Positions 34,214-43,395 are shown, numbered from the stretch's first letter. The stretch: DNA of 64,000 bases from Flavobacterium phragmitis (GCF_900112575.1 NZ_FOMH01000019.1:40859-104858), one strand, 5' to 3'. Notes: a model not told the origin generated them from the letters alone. Program-made: numbers and translations.

Positions 34214-35131
34214 TTATTTAATAGTAATTACGGTTCTTCTGTTTGATGCCTTTCCTTCAGAAGTATTATTATCTCCAATTGGTTCATCTGGGCCTTTGGA
34301 TTGTGTTTCAATCCTTGTGGCATCAATACCATTTTTAGAAAGATAATTTTTAGAAAATACCGCTCTTTTTTGTCCTAAAACAATGTTTGAATCACGGTTT
34401 CCAACATTATCAGAATGACCTACAGCTAAAACAACAGCCTCTTTTACATGTTCGGTATATTTTACAATATCAGCAACTTTTTGTTTTTCAAGAGTCGTTA
34501 AAGTTTCTTTAGACTGATTGGTGTTAAAATGAAGAATTAACGGATCTGCATTAATTTTATCTTTTAAAGCAGTCCATTCATCAGTTGCTGCACTTGTGGA
34601 AGTAGAATCTATAGTGTCAAAGGCATAATTTGCTGGGCCTAGAAGTGTGTCAGCGGTCATTTTCCATTTGTCTATAATTTCTCCTTTGGTGCTGAATTGT
34701 TTTTCTGATAATCCTTCAGAGACAAAATAATTTTTGACTTCGTTGGCTCTCGCCAGACCCAAATTCTCAAAAGTAGTAGAATTTGTTTCATCTGATGTTG
34801 CGTAGCCCGTTATCGTTACTTTTTGCTGAGGGTTTGAAACCAGGAATGTCTTTAATTTCTGAATACCATTGATGACAGAATCACTGACAGGTATTATTAA
34901 AGTTGCGCTGTTTTTAAGGAACTTGAGGTTATCATGTGTCTGATATTCAATTCCAGGGCCGTTTAATACAAACGGAACAAAATTTGGCTCCTGTACAGGT
35001 GTTGAAACTGTTTTTGGAGTATCATCCGTTGTAATTTTCTCAGAGCAGTTGCAGCAGAATTTCAGATATAAAAAGGTACCTAAAATAATGGTTATTGCAA
35101 TGCCTAATAGATAAAGTGCTTTTTTAGACAT
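34214..35131 (-). CDS. OmpA-family protein with two OmpA-like domains
   Basis: 305 residues. An N-terminal membrane anchor (ALYLLGIAITIILGTFLYL) is followed by FCCNCSEK. A first degenerate OmpA-like unit (about 65-150: KVTITGYATSDETNST, LGLARANEVKNYF) precedes a full C-terminal one (about 200-305). The latter carries AVGHSDNVGNRDSN, LGQKRAVFSKNYL, GPDEPIGDN and NRRTVI, the peptidoglycan-binding signature. It likely links the membrane to the cell wall. Co-directional with the HhH protein, 19 bp apart. Confidence 0.88.
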   Translation of the reverse strand: MSKKALYLLGIAITIILGTFLYLKFCCNCSEKITTDDTPKTVSTPVQEPNFVPFVLNGPGIEYQTHDNLKFLKNSATLIIPVSDSVINGIQKLKTFLVSNPQQKVTITGYATSDETNSTTFENLGLARANEVKNYFVSEGLSEKQFSTKGEIIDKWKMTADTLLGPANYAFDTIDSTSTSAATDEWTALKDKINADPLILHFNTNQSKETLTTLEKQKVADIVKYTEHVKEAVVLAVGHSDNVGNRDSNIVLGQKRAVFSKNYLSKNGIDATRIETQSKGPDEPIGDNNTSEGKASNRRTVITIK

Positions 35132-35315
35132 AGATGATGAAGTTAAGATTCTATCAAATTTAACTAAAAAAATAACACGTAATATATTAATAATCAGTTA
35201 TTTTAATGTTTTTAATTTGAAGTTGAATATTCAAATTAACATATTTTTCATTTTTTATCTTTTTTCGGACTTGATTAAAATGAGTAACTTGCATCAAAAT
35301 AATTTACGTTTTAAA

Positions 35316-35789
35316 ATGGTCGAAATAGAAAGAAAATTTCTTGTCAAATCTGACGACTTCAAGAATCAAGCTTTTACTCAAAATAAAATTGCTCAAGGAT
35401 ATCTAAGTTCTGTTCCAGAACGAACCGTTAGAGTTAGAATTAAAGGAAATAAAGGGTTTATTACTATCAAAGGAATAAGCCAAAGTGGTGGCATGTCTCG
35501 TTTTGAGTGGGAAAATGAAATTCCGCTGGATGAAGCTACAGAACTATTAAAATTGTGTGAGAAAGGCAAAATTGAAAAAACACGTTACGAAATAAAATCA
35601 GGAAATCATGTTTATGAAGTTGATGAATTTTACGGAGAAAACAAAGGTTTAGTCATGGCAGAAATAGAATTGAGTTCTGAAACAGAATCTTTTGAAAAAC
35701 CGGATTGGCTTGGAGAAGAAGTGACCAATGACGAAAGATATTACAACGCTTTTTTGAGTAAGAATCCTTTTAAAGACTGGGAGAAATAA
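35316..35789 (+). CDS. CYTH-domain triphosphate-tunnel protein
   Basis: 157 residues from ATG 35316. Upstream in-frame starts at 35217 and 35280 are rejected because the family motif ExExK begins at the N-terminus (MVEIERKF, Glu 3, Glu 5, Lys 7). Further tunnel residues include VRVRIKGNKGFITIKG and YEVDEFYGENKGLVMAEIEL. Bacterial CYTH proteins hydrolyse inorganic triphosphate or act as adenylate cyclases of class IV; the short form is usually a tripolyphosphatase. The next gene (ypdA) starts 1 bp after its stop. Confidence 0.88.
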   Translation: MVEIERKFLVKSDDFKNQAFTQNKIAQGYLSSVPERTVRVRIKGNKGFITIKGISQSGGMSRFEWENEIPLDEATELLKLCEKGKIEKTRYEIKSGNHVYEVDEFYGENKGLVMAEIELSSETESFEKPDWLGEEVTNDERYYNAFLSKNPFKDWEK

Positions 35790-35790
35790 A

Positions 35791-36762
35791 ATGACAGAAG
35801 CAATATACGACCTTATAATAGTAGGCGGAGGACCAATTGGACTTGCCTGCGCCATTGAAGCCGAAAAGAAAAATCTGAAATATTTAATTATAGAAAAGGG
35901 CGCAATCGTAAATAGTATTTTTAACTATCCGCTTTATATGACCTTTTTCTCAACAGCAGAAAGATTAGAAATTGGAGACATTCCATTTAATTGTCTTGCA
36001 CCAAAACCTGGGCGTCAGGAAGCTTTAGAATACTATAGAAATATACATCGTTACTTTAAATTCAATATTAATCTTTTTGAAAAAGTTATTGATGTAAAGA
36101 AAGATAACAATAGTATTTTCCAAATAAAAACAGACAAACAAAAGTATCAATCTAAAAATGTCATCATTGCAACCGGTTTTTATGATATTCCGATTGAAAT
36201 GAATGTTTTAGGAGAAAATCTGCCTAAAGTCCGTCATTATTATAAAGAAGCACATGAGTATGCATTTCGAAAAGTTTTGGTTGTTGGAGCCAATAATTCT
36301 TCTGTAGACGCTGCATTGGAATGCTGGAGAAAAGGAGCAGAAGTTACAATGGTGATTCGTAAAAACGAAATCAACAGCCGTGTAAAATATTGGGTAAAAC
36401 CAGACATAGAAAACCGTATCGAAGAAGGAAGTATTAAAGCTTATTTTCAATCCAATATTACTGAAATACGCGAAAATGAAGTTGAAATTGAAACGTCAAA
36501 TGGTAAAATTACAATTGAGAATGACTTTGTTTTAGCCTTAACGGGATATAAACCAGATTTGAATTTTCTGGAAAAAATGGGGATCCATCTTTCAAATGAT
36601 GAATTGAAAATTCCAGTTTACAATCCAGAAACGATGGAAACCAATGTTAAAGGTTTATTTTTGGCTGGTGTAGTCTGTGGCGGTATGCAGACGCACAAAT
36701 GGTTTATAGAAAATTCAAGAATCCACGCTAGCATGATTGTGGATTACATTACTTCTAAATAG
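35791..36762 (+). CDS. ypdA: YpdA-type bacillithiol disulfide reductase
   Basis: 323 residues. The FAD-binding GGGPIG lies near residues 12-17 and a second nucleotide-binding motif VVGANNSSVDAALE near 169-182. The YpdA-specific FNYPLYMTFFSTAERLEIGD segment and the C-terminal FLAGVVCGGMQTHKWFIENS are present. YpdA reduces oxidised bacillithiol with NADPH in the cytoplasm, consistent with bacillithiol use in Bacteroidota. It is 1 bp after the CYTH gene, so co-translated. Confidence 0.9.
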   Translation: MTEAIYDLIIVGGGPIGLACAIEAEKKNLKYLIIEKGAIVNSIFNYPLYMTFFSTAERLEIGDIPFNCLAPKPGRQEALEYYRNIHRYFKFNINLFEKVIDVKKDNNSIFQIKTDKQKYQSKNVIIATGFYDIPIEMNVLGENLPKVRHYYKEAHEYAFRKVLVVGANNSSVDAALECWRKGAEVTMVIRKNEINSRVKYWVKPDIENRIEEGSIKAYFQSNITEIRENEVEIETSNGKITIENDFVLALTGYKPDLNFLEKMGIHLSNDELKIPVYNPETMETNVKGLFLAGVVCGGMQTHKWFIENSRIHASMIVDYITSK

Positions 36763-36769
36763 TTTTTCC

Positions 36770-36831
36770 GCCACGAATTCACAAATTTTTACTCTTATAG
36801 ATTGTCAAAAAATCATTCGTGATTTCGTGGC
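36770..36831. repeat. Inverted repeat of the GCCACGAA phrase family
   Basis: GCCACGAATTCACAAAT (36770-36786) pairs with ATTCGTGATTTCGTGGC (36815-36831), 17 bp with two mismatches, flanked by T-rich/A-rich runs. It lies between convergent ypdA and selO and probably terminates both. The same word is used at 38450-38523. Confidence 0.75.
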
Positions 36832-36839
36832 GAAAAAAA

Positions 36840-38408
36840 TTAAGAACTGCAAGAAAGCATGGAGCAACCAACTTTTGTTCTTGCCCAATCTGGACGTTTC
36901 GCGAACCATTTTTCAGATTCTGGCTGTTCGTCATAAGGATTTTTCAAAAGATGGAATAATTCATCCACTAAAGAATAATCTCCCTTGTCAGCCGCATCTA
37001 TAGCCAATTGTGCCATATAATTTCTAAGCACATATTTTGGATTTATTTGATTCATTTTTAAAGCACGTTCTTCATCAGAAAGTGTTTCAATCTTCAATCT
37101 CTTTAGATAAACAGAAAGCCATTTCTGCCATGCATCTAGAATTTTATCTTTTATTTCCATTGGGAAATAGAATGCATACTCAATCTTTTCGAATGCTTGT
37201 TCTACAGAATCCTCTTTCTTGATCTGACTAAGATTTCTGAAAAATATAGTCATATCAGTTTCTGATAATTGTAAAATTTCTTCTAGACCTTTTACAATTT
37301 TATCGTCAGTATCACTTGAAGTAAATATTCCTAATTTATTTAAAAACATAATTTTGTAGTCTTCTTCAAAATCAATTATAAACGAATCTAGAATCTTTTC
37401 CAAAGGCGCAGCTTCATTAACAAGAGGATAGAGTGCATTTGCCAATTGAAATAAATTCCATTGCGCAACCTGAGGTTGATTTCCGAAACGGTATCTTCTG
37501 TTTTGACTGTCTGTTGTATTAGGAGTCCAATCCGGATCATAATTTTCCAACCAGCCATACGGACCATAATCAATCGTAATTCCGTGAATTGACATATTAT
37601 CCGTATTCATAACTCCGTGAACAAAACCAACTCTTTGCCAGTGCAGAATCATTCCACGGGTTGTATCTGTCACTTTTTGGAAGAACTGAATATATTGTTC
37701 TTTTGGCTTGCCTTTAATTTCTGGAAAGTAATGTTTGATGGTATATTCTACAAACTGCTTAAGGTTTTTAAGTTCATTTCTGGCCGTTAACATTTCAAAA
37801 CTTCCAAAACGAATAAATGATGGAGCCACACGACAAACCACAGCTCCTTTTTCATAAGCTGGATTTCCGTTATATAAAATGTCTCGCAACACTTGATCTC
37901 CAGAAAGAATCAAAGAAAGCGATCGGGTAGTGGGAACTCCTAAATAATGCATGGCTTCGGCACAAAGATATTCTCTGATAGAAGAACGTAAAACGGCCAA
38001 TCCATCGGCTGTTCTGGAATAAGGCGTTTTTCCTGCACCTTTTAATTGCAATGTGTAAAATTGATTATTGTTTTCAACTTCAGTTAGATTAATGGCACGA
38101 CCGTCGCCAAGCTGTCCAGCCCAGTTTCCAAACTGATGTCCAGCGTAACACATAGCATACGGTTGTGTTTTTGGCAAAATATCTTTTCCTGAAAATACAT
38201 TTAGGAATTCGTCTGAATGAATTTCCTCTTTTGATATTCCGACTAATGCAACAACTTCTTCGGAAGCATGTATTAGTTCAGGATTAGAAGGTTTTGCTGG
38301 ATTTACATACGAAAACAAAGTGTTTTTTACCTGACGAATTTCATTTTTTAATTCAGGATCCGCTGGTAACTCTGCTGTAAATCTATTGTTTATTTTTAAA
38401 TTTTTCAT
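36840..38408 (-). CDS. selO: SelO/YdiU family protein adenylyltransferase
   Basis: 522 residues. The pseudokinase-like core carries QLKGAGKTPYSRTADGLAVL, VHGVMNTDNMSIHGITIDYG and DYGPYGWLENYDPDW, as in SelO. SelO transfers AMP from ATP to Ser, Thr or Tyr of target proteins, including redox enzymes. The C-terminus KVGCSMLSCSS keeps a Cys pair in the place where some homologues have Sec; here both are Cys. It is next to msrA and near ypdA, which fits a redox-stress group, though each has its own terminator. Confidence 0.93.
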   Translation of the reverse strand: MKNLKINNRFTAELPADPELKNEIRQVKNTLFSYVNPAKPSNPELIHASEEVVALVGISKEEIHSDEFLNVFSGKDILPKTQPYAMCYAGHQFGNWAGQLGDGRAINLTEVENNNQFYTLQLKGAGKTPYSRTADGLAVLRSSIREYLCAEAMHYLGVPTTRSLSLILSGDQVLRDILYNGNPAYEKGAVVCRVAPSFIRFGSFEMLTARNELKNLKQFVEYTIKHYFPEIKGKPKEQYIQFFQKVTDTTRGMILHWQRVGFVHGVMNTDNMSIHGITIDYGPYGWLENYDPDWTPNTTDSQNRRYRFGNQPQVAQWNLFQLANALYPLVNEAAPLEKILDSFIIDFEEDYKIMFLNKLGIFTSSDTDDKIVKGLEEILQLSETDMTIFFRNLSQIKKEDSVEQAFEKIEYAFYFPMEIKDKILDAWQKWLSVYLKRLKIETLSDEERALKMNQINPKYVLRNYMAQLAIDAADKGDYSLVDELFHLLKNPYDEQPESEKWFAKRPDWARTKVGCSMLSCSS

Positions 38409-38425
38409 TTTGCTTTTTTATTTTA

Positions 38426-38558
38426 CCACAGATTATAAAGTTTTTTTTTGCCACGAATTACACGAATTTTCGCGAATTATTTTTTTTATAAACTCAACTA
38501 AAAAATTAGTGAAAATTCGTGGCCATCAAAATATCCCTTTAATCTTTATAATCTGTGG
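38426..38558. repeat. Nested inverted repeat between msrA and selO
   Basis: Outer arms CCACAGATTATAAAG (38426-38440) and CTTTATAATCTGTGG (38544-38558) are a perfect 15-bp match. Inside, CACGAATTTTC (38461-38471) pairs with GAAAATTCGTG (38511-38521), and GCCACGAAT (38450-38458) with ATTCGTGGC (38515-38523), as alternatives. It can fold into one long cruciform or terminator-like hairpin past msrA. Confidence 0.75.
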
Positions 38559-38570
38559 CTAACCTAAAAA

Positions 38571-39104
38571 TTAATACACTAACATATCAGCGTACATTTT
38601 TTTTAGTTTTTGAATTTTCGGATCAATTACTACTTGGCAATATCCAGCTTCTTGATTTTCATTATAATAATTTTGATGATAATCTTCTGCTTCGTAAAAC
38701 ACTTCAAAAGGTTTCAATTGCGTTACAATTGGGTCTGCATAGGCTGGCTGTACTTCTTCAAATACTTTTTCCGCAACTTCTTTTTGTTCCTCATTATGAT
38801 ATAAGATGATAGAACGATATTGCGTCCCGCTATCTCCTCCCTGACGATTTAAAGTTGTTGGATCATGACTTGTCATAAAGATAAAAATTAAGTCATGATA
38901 TGAAATTATGTCAGGATTAAAAGTAACTTGGATAACCTCTGCATGTCCAGTTCTGCCAGTGCAAACTTCTCGATAAGCAGGATTTTTTATAAATCCATCT
39001 GAATAACCTGATTTTATTGATTCTATTCCCTTTAAACGCTGAATTACAGCTTCAATACACCAAAAACAACCACCACCAAAGGTAGCTACTGATAAATTTC
39101 CCAT
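38571..39104 (-). CDS. msrA: Peptide methionine (S)-S-oxide reductase MsrA
   Basis: 177 residues, no signal peptide. The active-site GGGCFWCIEA has catalytic Cys 13 at the very N-terminus. Family motifs are GYSDGFIKNPAYREVCTGRTGHAEVIQV, quoted here as GYSDG and GRTGHAEV, then DPTTLNRQGGDSGTQYRS (residues about 80-97) and YHQNYYNENQ. It repairs oxidised methionine in cytoplasmic proteins using thioredoxin. Resolving Cys may be Cys 153 in AGYCQVV. It is upstream of selO on the same strand. Confidence 0.96.
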   Translation of the reverse strand: MGNLSVATFGGGCFWCIEAVIQRLKGIESIKSGYSDGFIKNPAYREVCTGRTGHAEVIQVTFNPDIISYHDLIFIFMTSHDPTTLNRQGGDSGTQYRSIILYHNEEQKEVAEKVFEEVQPAYADPIVTQLKPFEVFYEAEDYHQNYYNENQEAGYCQVVIDPKIQKLKKMYADMLVY

Positions 39105-39255
39105 AAATAATACTTTCTGTTTGTTTATTACCTATTAATTCGATAGGATATTATGATAATTTATTAAAAAATAGTCCTTTTAACTAAATATACACGATAG
39201 GAATGTAATGTTTGAAGTTTGTTATTGATAAATTCGCAATTTTGTAAAAAAACGA

Positions 39256-39263
39256 TATATTTG
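39256..39263 (+). promoter_or_regulatory. -7 box upstream of the class V aminotransferase gene
   Basis: TATATTTG fits TAnnTTTG, 23 bp before the ATG. A -33 box at proper spacing was not clear. Confidence 0.45.
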
Positions 39264-39286
39264 CAGTCAAACACAAGACACAACTA

Positions 39287-40774
39287 ATGAATAGCAAAAA
39301 TAGTACCATCACCCTTGAAACTTATTTTCAGGAATTTAGACAGAATATTGTCGGTATAAATCAGGAATTTACGTCACCTTATGGCAGAAAAACAATCGTT
39401 TATACTGACTGGACTGCCAGCGGAAGATTATATCGCCCTATTGAAGAAAAATTATTAAATCATTTTGGTCCTTTTGTAGCCAATACACATACTGAAACTA
39501 CTGTTTCTGGTACTGCGATGACAAAAGCCTATCATCATGCCAGACATATTATTAAACGTCATGCGAATGCAAATAATGATGATGTCCTGATTACAGATGG
39601 AACGGGAATGACTGGAGTTATCAATAAATTTCAGAGAATTTTAGGTCTAAAAGTTCCTGAGAATTTGAAAAGTTTCACCAATGTTCCAGCAGAAAAGAAA
39701 CCAATTGTTTTTATTTCGCATATGGAGCATCATTCTAATCAGACTTCATGGCTGGAAACTATTGCTGATGTTGAAATTATTCCGTCTTGCGAAAAAGGAC
39801 TTTTCAATTTAGAAAATCTTGAAACTTTATTAGAAAAATACAGCGACAGAACGATTAAAATTGCTTCAATTACAGCTTGTTCTAATGTTACGGGATTAAG
39901 AACTCCTTTTCATGAAGCTGCAAAATTAATGCACCAATACAATGGTGTTTGTTTTGTGGATTTTGCTTGTTCTGGTCCTTACGTAGAAGTAGATATGCAT
40001 CCTGCTGATCCGGAAGCATATTTGGATGCGGTTTTCATGTCTCCACATAAATTTTTAGGAGGTCCTGGAACTTCTGGCGTATTAATTTTCAATAAAAAAT
40101 TATACAATAATATGATTCCAGATTGTCCTGGAGGTGGAACTGTAAGCTGGACAAATCCTTGGGGTGAACACAAATACATTGATAACATTGAAGATCGTGA
40201 AGATGGTGGAACTCCTGGTTTTCTTCAGGTTATTAAAACAGCTTTAGCGATTGAACTTAAGGAAGAAATGGGAATCGAAAACATTATGCATCGAGAACAT
40301 GAAATCGTTGATTATGTTTTTAGTGAATTAGAGCCTATTGAAAATATCAAGATTTTAGCTGGACAACATAAAGAACGTCTTGGGGTAATTTCGTTTTTCA
40401 TAGATGATCTGCACTTTAATTTAGGAGTAAAAATCCTAAATGATCGTTTCGGAATCCAGACTAGAGGCGGATGCAGCTGTGCAGGAACTTATGGCCATTA
40501 CTTATTACATGTTGATCAAGAGACTTCCAATAAATTAGTTAACGAAATTACAATTGGTGATTTAATAAAAAAACCGGGATGGATTAGAATGTCGATTCAT
40601 CCAACAACTACAGATAAAGAGATTGCTTTTGTTTGTCAAAGTATTAAAGAATTGGCGGCAAATCATAAAGAATGGGCTTTGGATTATTCTTATGATAAAA
40701 ACAGAAATGAATTTATTCATAAAAACGCTACTTCATTTGAAGACGAGTTAGTGGAAAGCTGGTTTAAATCTTAG
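39287..40774 (+). CDS. Class V aminotransferase / cysteine-desulfurase-like PLP enzyme
   Basis: 495 residues. PLP-fold pattern: YTDWTASGRLYRPIEE at the N-terminus, SHMEHHSNQTSW, FVDFACSGPYVEVDMHP, and the PLP-Lys motif MSPHKFLGGPGTSGVL (Lys near 254). A Cys-containing loop follows (TRGGCSCAGTYGHYLLHVD), reminiscent of cysteine desulfurases and lyases. It is longer than NifS/IscS/SufS (about 400). Substrate unknown; desulfurase, selenocysteine lyase or aminotransferase are all possible. No Fe-S assembly genes are nearby. Confidence 0.82.
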   Translation: MNSKNSTITLETYFQEFRQNIVGINQEFTSPYGRKTIVYTDWTASGRLYRPIEEKLLNHFGPFVANTHTETTVSGTAMTKAYHHARHIIKRHANANNDDVLITDGTGMTGVINKFQRILGLKVPENLKSFTNVPAEKKPIVFISHMEHHSNQTSWLETIADVEIIPSCEKGLFNLENLETLLEKYSDRTIKIASITACSNVTGLRTPFHEAAKLMHQYNGVCFVDFACSGPYVEVDMHPADPEAYLDAVFMSPHKFLGGPGTSGVLIFNKKLYNNMIPDCPGGGTVSWTNPWGEHKYIDNIEDREDGGTPGFLQVIKTALAIELKEEMGIENIMHREHEIVDYVFSELEPIENIKILAGQHKERLGVISFFIDDLHFNLGVKILNDRFGIQTRGGCSCAGTYGHYLLHVDQETSNKLVNEITIGDLIKKPGWIRMSIHPTTTDKEIAFVCQSIKELAANHKEWALDYSYDKNRNEFIHKNATSFEDELVESWFKS

Positions 40775-40835
40775 TTTCTTGACCACAATCCCAATGGTTA
40801 TTAGGAGCAAAGATTTTTTATAGATATTCAATATG

Positions 40836-40872
40836 ATAAACCCGACAGGTTTTTAAAACCTGTCGGGTTTAT
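40836..40872. repeat. Palindromic repeat, copy 2
   Basis: 18-bp arms ATAAACCCGACAGGTTTT/AAAACCTGTCGGGTTTAT around a single T, the longest of the four copies. It lies between convergent genes (aminotransferase and permease). A Flavo-1-like element follows 31 bp downstream. Confidence 0.85.
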
Positions 40873-40902
40873 AGTTTCTTAGGAAAATGAAAGCTTCTAA
40901 TT

Positions 40903-40975
40903 TAGCCCCGATAGAAGTGGAAATCCTTTTACTTTTTTCTTTAAAAAGTAAAAGATTGCAACGGATAGCGGGACT
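40903..40975 (+). ncRNA. Conserved 3'-end RNA element (Flavo-1-like), copy 2
   Basis: Order: TAGCCCCGATAGAAGTGG, AAATCCTTTT, hairpin CTTTTACTTTTT/AAAAAGTAAAAG, GATTGCAACGGATAGCGGGA. The flanking words match copy 1 (minus strand 2191-2265) while the stem sequence differs completely yet stays paired. It is on the strand of, and downstream of, the aminotransferase gene. Confidence 0.5.
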
Positions 40976-41015
40976 TGACGTTATTTAAAACAAGAATATT
41001 TCTGCTCCTCAAAAA

Positions 41016-42758
41016 TCACATAATCAAACGTACTCCTCCAAGGTCAGAAACACGATAAGAAAATTTATTTCCTGGCGAACCGATAAACATAAAGTTTTTA
41101 GGAATTTTCCATTTTTGGGAAAGCTCGTCGATTATTTCTGGACCGAAAACACCTTGAATCTCTAAATATTCTATATCAAGTCCGTCATAGGCGCGATCTA
41201 AGACTTCTAGATCTTTTTTAAGTGCTTCATTATTAGTTGAGTCGTTTTTGACATGAACAATTTTTAGCTTCTTAGTGGTTTCATTATCTTCAACATATTG
41301 TAGGACTTTGTTCAAAATTGTAATATCGTCGCCTTTTGTAAAAAAGACAAATTCCTGTGAATTAATTTGTGAACTTAAATTCTGCAAATATCGATTACTT
41401 ATAATTACCATTTTTCTAAGCGGCTGATAGAAATATTCTAAAGCTTCAATTAGTAATCGAATGAGCATAACACGATTCAACATGATTCCGATAAATATCA
41501 AAGCAGGAATCATATATTGGAGAAAAGTATAGAACGAATTAATGTTGAGTTCCATGTTACCAATAAAAGCAGCAATAACAAAACTTACAGCAGCAGTAAC
41601 AGCAATACCTCGAGCTCGTTCTGGTCTTGGCAGCTTACTGCGTTTGTACTTTAAAAGTAAATTACCGATTCCAAATAGAGCCATAACGGCTAAAAACGAG
41701 AAGGTATATACTCCTGCTAAAGATTCTAGATGACCGCTTGTAGCAAAAAGCACAGAAATGCAAAGGATTAAAAAACTGATGACAATTCTATAATGTGCAC
41801 CTCTTTTATTTGTTTTTAGGAAATAATTTGGGAGAATTCTGTCCAAAGTCATTCGGTTTAAAAGTCCGGAAACACCAACAAATGAAGTTAAAACTGCTCC
41901 ACAGAGTACCATAACGGCATCAATAGAAATCAGCCAGGCAAGCCAGGCTCCGCCGGTAGTTTGTCCTAAATGTGCTAAAAGAGATTCTTTGTTTTCTCCA
42001 ACTTCTGTTAACGGAATTACACTGATTAGCAATATTGCAATAACAGGATTGAAGAAACTCACAATCCCCCACATGTTTCGAAGTGTTTTTGGGAAGACAC
42101 CCTGTTCTTGCTCTTCAACAAAATTGGCAGAACTTTCAAAACCTGAAATCCCCAACATCGCCGCTGAGAATCCTAGAAAAAGTGCTGTTTTAATACTTTC
42201 ATAGGCAATAGGAGTGTGCCAATTAATATGAAAAGTTCCTAAACCATGAGTCAGAACAAACCAAACTGAAGCTAAAACTAACAAACTTAATGTACCAATA
42301 TGTGTCAGGAAAATTATAACGGCCACAAATGCTGATTCTCCTATTCCTAGAATAGCCAAGCCAGTAAATAAAACTAAGACAACAACAGTCGCAATTGTGA
42401 CATTGAGTCCTTCAAATATTCCATGCAAATAATGCATTCCTTCTGAGGCTGAAATAACTGCTGTTGCCATATAAGACAAGACTGTCAGGGTAGCGGCTAA
42501 AGAAGCCAATCGTTTAGTAGAAGTATTTAATAGAACATTGTAGGCGCCTCCATTTAATGGAATTGCGCCTACAACTTCTCCATAAATTTTTCTGAAAAGA
42601 AATAATACAACAGCAACAATAAGCAATGAAATCCATGCATATTGCCCGGCATACAAGATTGTTAAAGCCGAAACATACAGACAGGAAGAACTAATATCAT
42701 TCCCACAAATCGCAGTTGCCTGTAATTGATTTAATTTTTTGTGTACGATTTCTTTCAT
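41016..42758 (-). CDS. APC-family amino acid permease with C-terminal soluble domain
   Basis: 580 residues. About 12 membrane helices span residues 15-430, including IPLNGGAYNVLLNTS (family GG motif near 64-78) and SFFNPVIAILLISVIPLTEVG. A roughly 130-residue cytoplasmic tail (YLQNLSSQINSQEFVFFTKGD ... GVFGPEIIDELSQKW ... FMFIGSPGNKFSYRVSDLGG) resembles the universal-stress-type or APC C-terminal domain of some amino-acid transporters. It likely imports amino acids using the proton or sodium gradient; substrate unknown. It stands alone on the minus strand. Confidence 0.88.
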   Translation of the reverse strand: MKEIVHKKLNQLQATAICGNDISSSCLYVSALTILYAGQYAWISLLIVAVVLFLFRKIYGEVVGAIPLNGGAYNVLLNTSTKRLASLAATLTVLSYMATAVISASEGMHYLHGIFEGLNVTIATVVVLVLFTGLAILGIGESAFVAVIIFLTHIGTLSLLVLASVWFVLTHGLGTFHINWHTPIAYESIKTALFLGFSAAMLGISGFESSANFVEEQEQGVFPKTLRNMWGIVSFFNPVIAILLISVIPLTEVGENKESLLAHLGQTTGGAWLAWLISIDAVMVLCGAVLTSFVGVSGLLNRMTLDRILPNYFLKTNKRGAHYRIVISFLILCISVLFATSGHLESLAGVYTFSFLAVMALFGIGNLLLKYKRSKLPRPERARGIAVTAAVSFVIAAFIGNMELNINSFYTFLQYMIPALIFIGIMLNRVMLIRLLIEALEYFYQPLRKMVIISNRYLQNLSSQINSQEFVFFTKGDDITILNKVLQYVEDNETTKKLKIVHVKNDSTNNEALKKDLEVLDRAYDGLDIEYLEIQGVFGPEIIDELSQKWKIPKNFMFIGSPGNKFSYRVSDLGGVRLIM

Positions 42759-42877
42759 TAGTATTTGAGATTTACACTTTTAGTAAAAAACAGCAAGCAA
42801 CAAATAATTATAATCGAGTAAAAAGGCAGATATTTATCTAAAAACTTATTGGAAATTAAAGTTTTTTTAAGAAGGTA

Positions 42878-43348
42878 TTATTTAGATTCCTGAAACTTTT
42901 GAAGTGATAATAAGGCTTGTTTCTGCACTTTTTTCTGAAAAAAGCCCGTCCAGCCAAGTAAATATCCAATAGGGCCAAAAGCTTGTTTTGACCATTTCCA
43001 TACATCAAAGTTGTCGGTGTGTTTTATAATTAGTCCGTCTTGAAAAACAAATTCAGCCCTAATTTTATTGACTACATTTCTGTTTGTTTTACTGAAATTA
43101 TAAGTAGCAACCCAATTGGCAGAACCAGTAGAATCATCGGCTTGTACATTAGAAAACTCAATTTTTAATTTTCCTTTGCTTTTTGAAAGTAACATTTCCC
43201 ACATTTTTGAAACCTGATCTTCTTTAAGTAAACCGAAAGCAGGATCGATAAAGTGAACTTTGGGATGATAACATTCACTCATTGTTCTGGCATCGGCATT
43301 AGCAAAAGCGGTATAAAATTTTGTTATTAAGGCTTCGTTTGAATTCAT
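42878..43348 (-). CDS. NTF2-like (SnoaL-type) protein
   Basis: 156 residues. NTF2-fold signature: ALITKFYTAFANADARTMSECYHPKVHFIDPAFG, here noted as KFYTAFANADARTM and YHPKVHFIDP, then VNKIRAEFVFQDGLIIKHTD. Cytoplasmic; members are isomerases, hydrolases or binding proteins, and no catalytic set can be assigned. The C-terminal segment (AFGPIGYLLGWTGFFQKKVQK) has a hydrophobic stretch typical of Bacteroidota homologues. Part of a minus-strand run of small genes. Confidence 0.8.
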   Translation of the reverse strand: MNSNEALITKFYTAFANADARTMSECYHPKVHFIDPAFGLLKEDQVSKMWEMLLSKSKGKLKIEFSNVQADDSTGSANWVATYNFSKTNRNVVNKIRAEFVFQDGLIIKHTDNFDVWKWSKQAFGPIGYLLGWTGFFQKKVQKQALLSLQKFQESK

Positions 43349-43395
43349 AGGAAATTTTTAATGTTAAATATAAGATTTATTAGATTAAAAAATCA

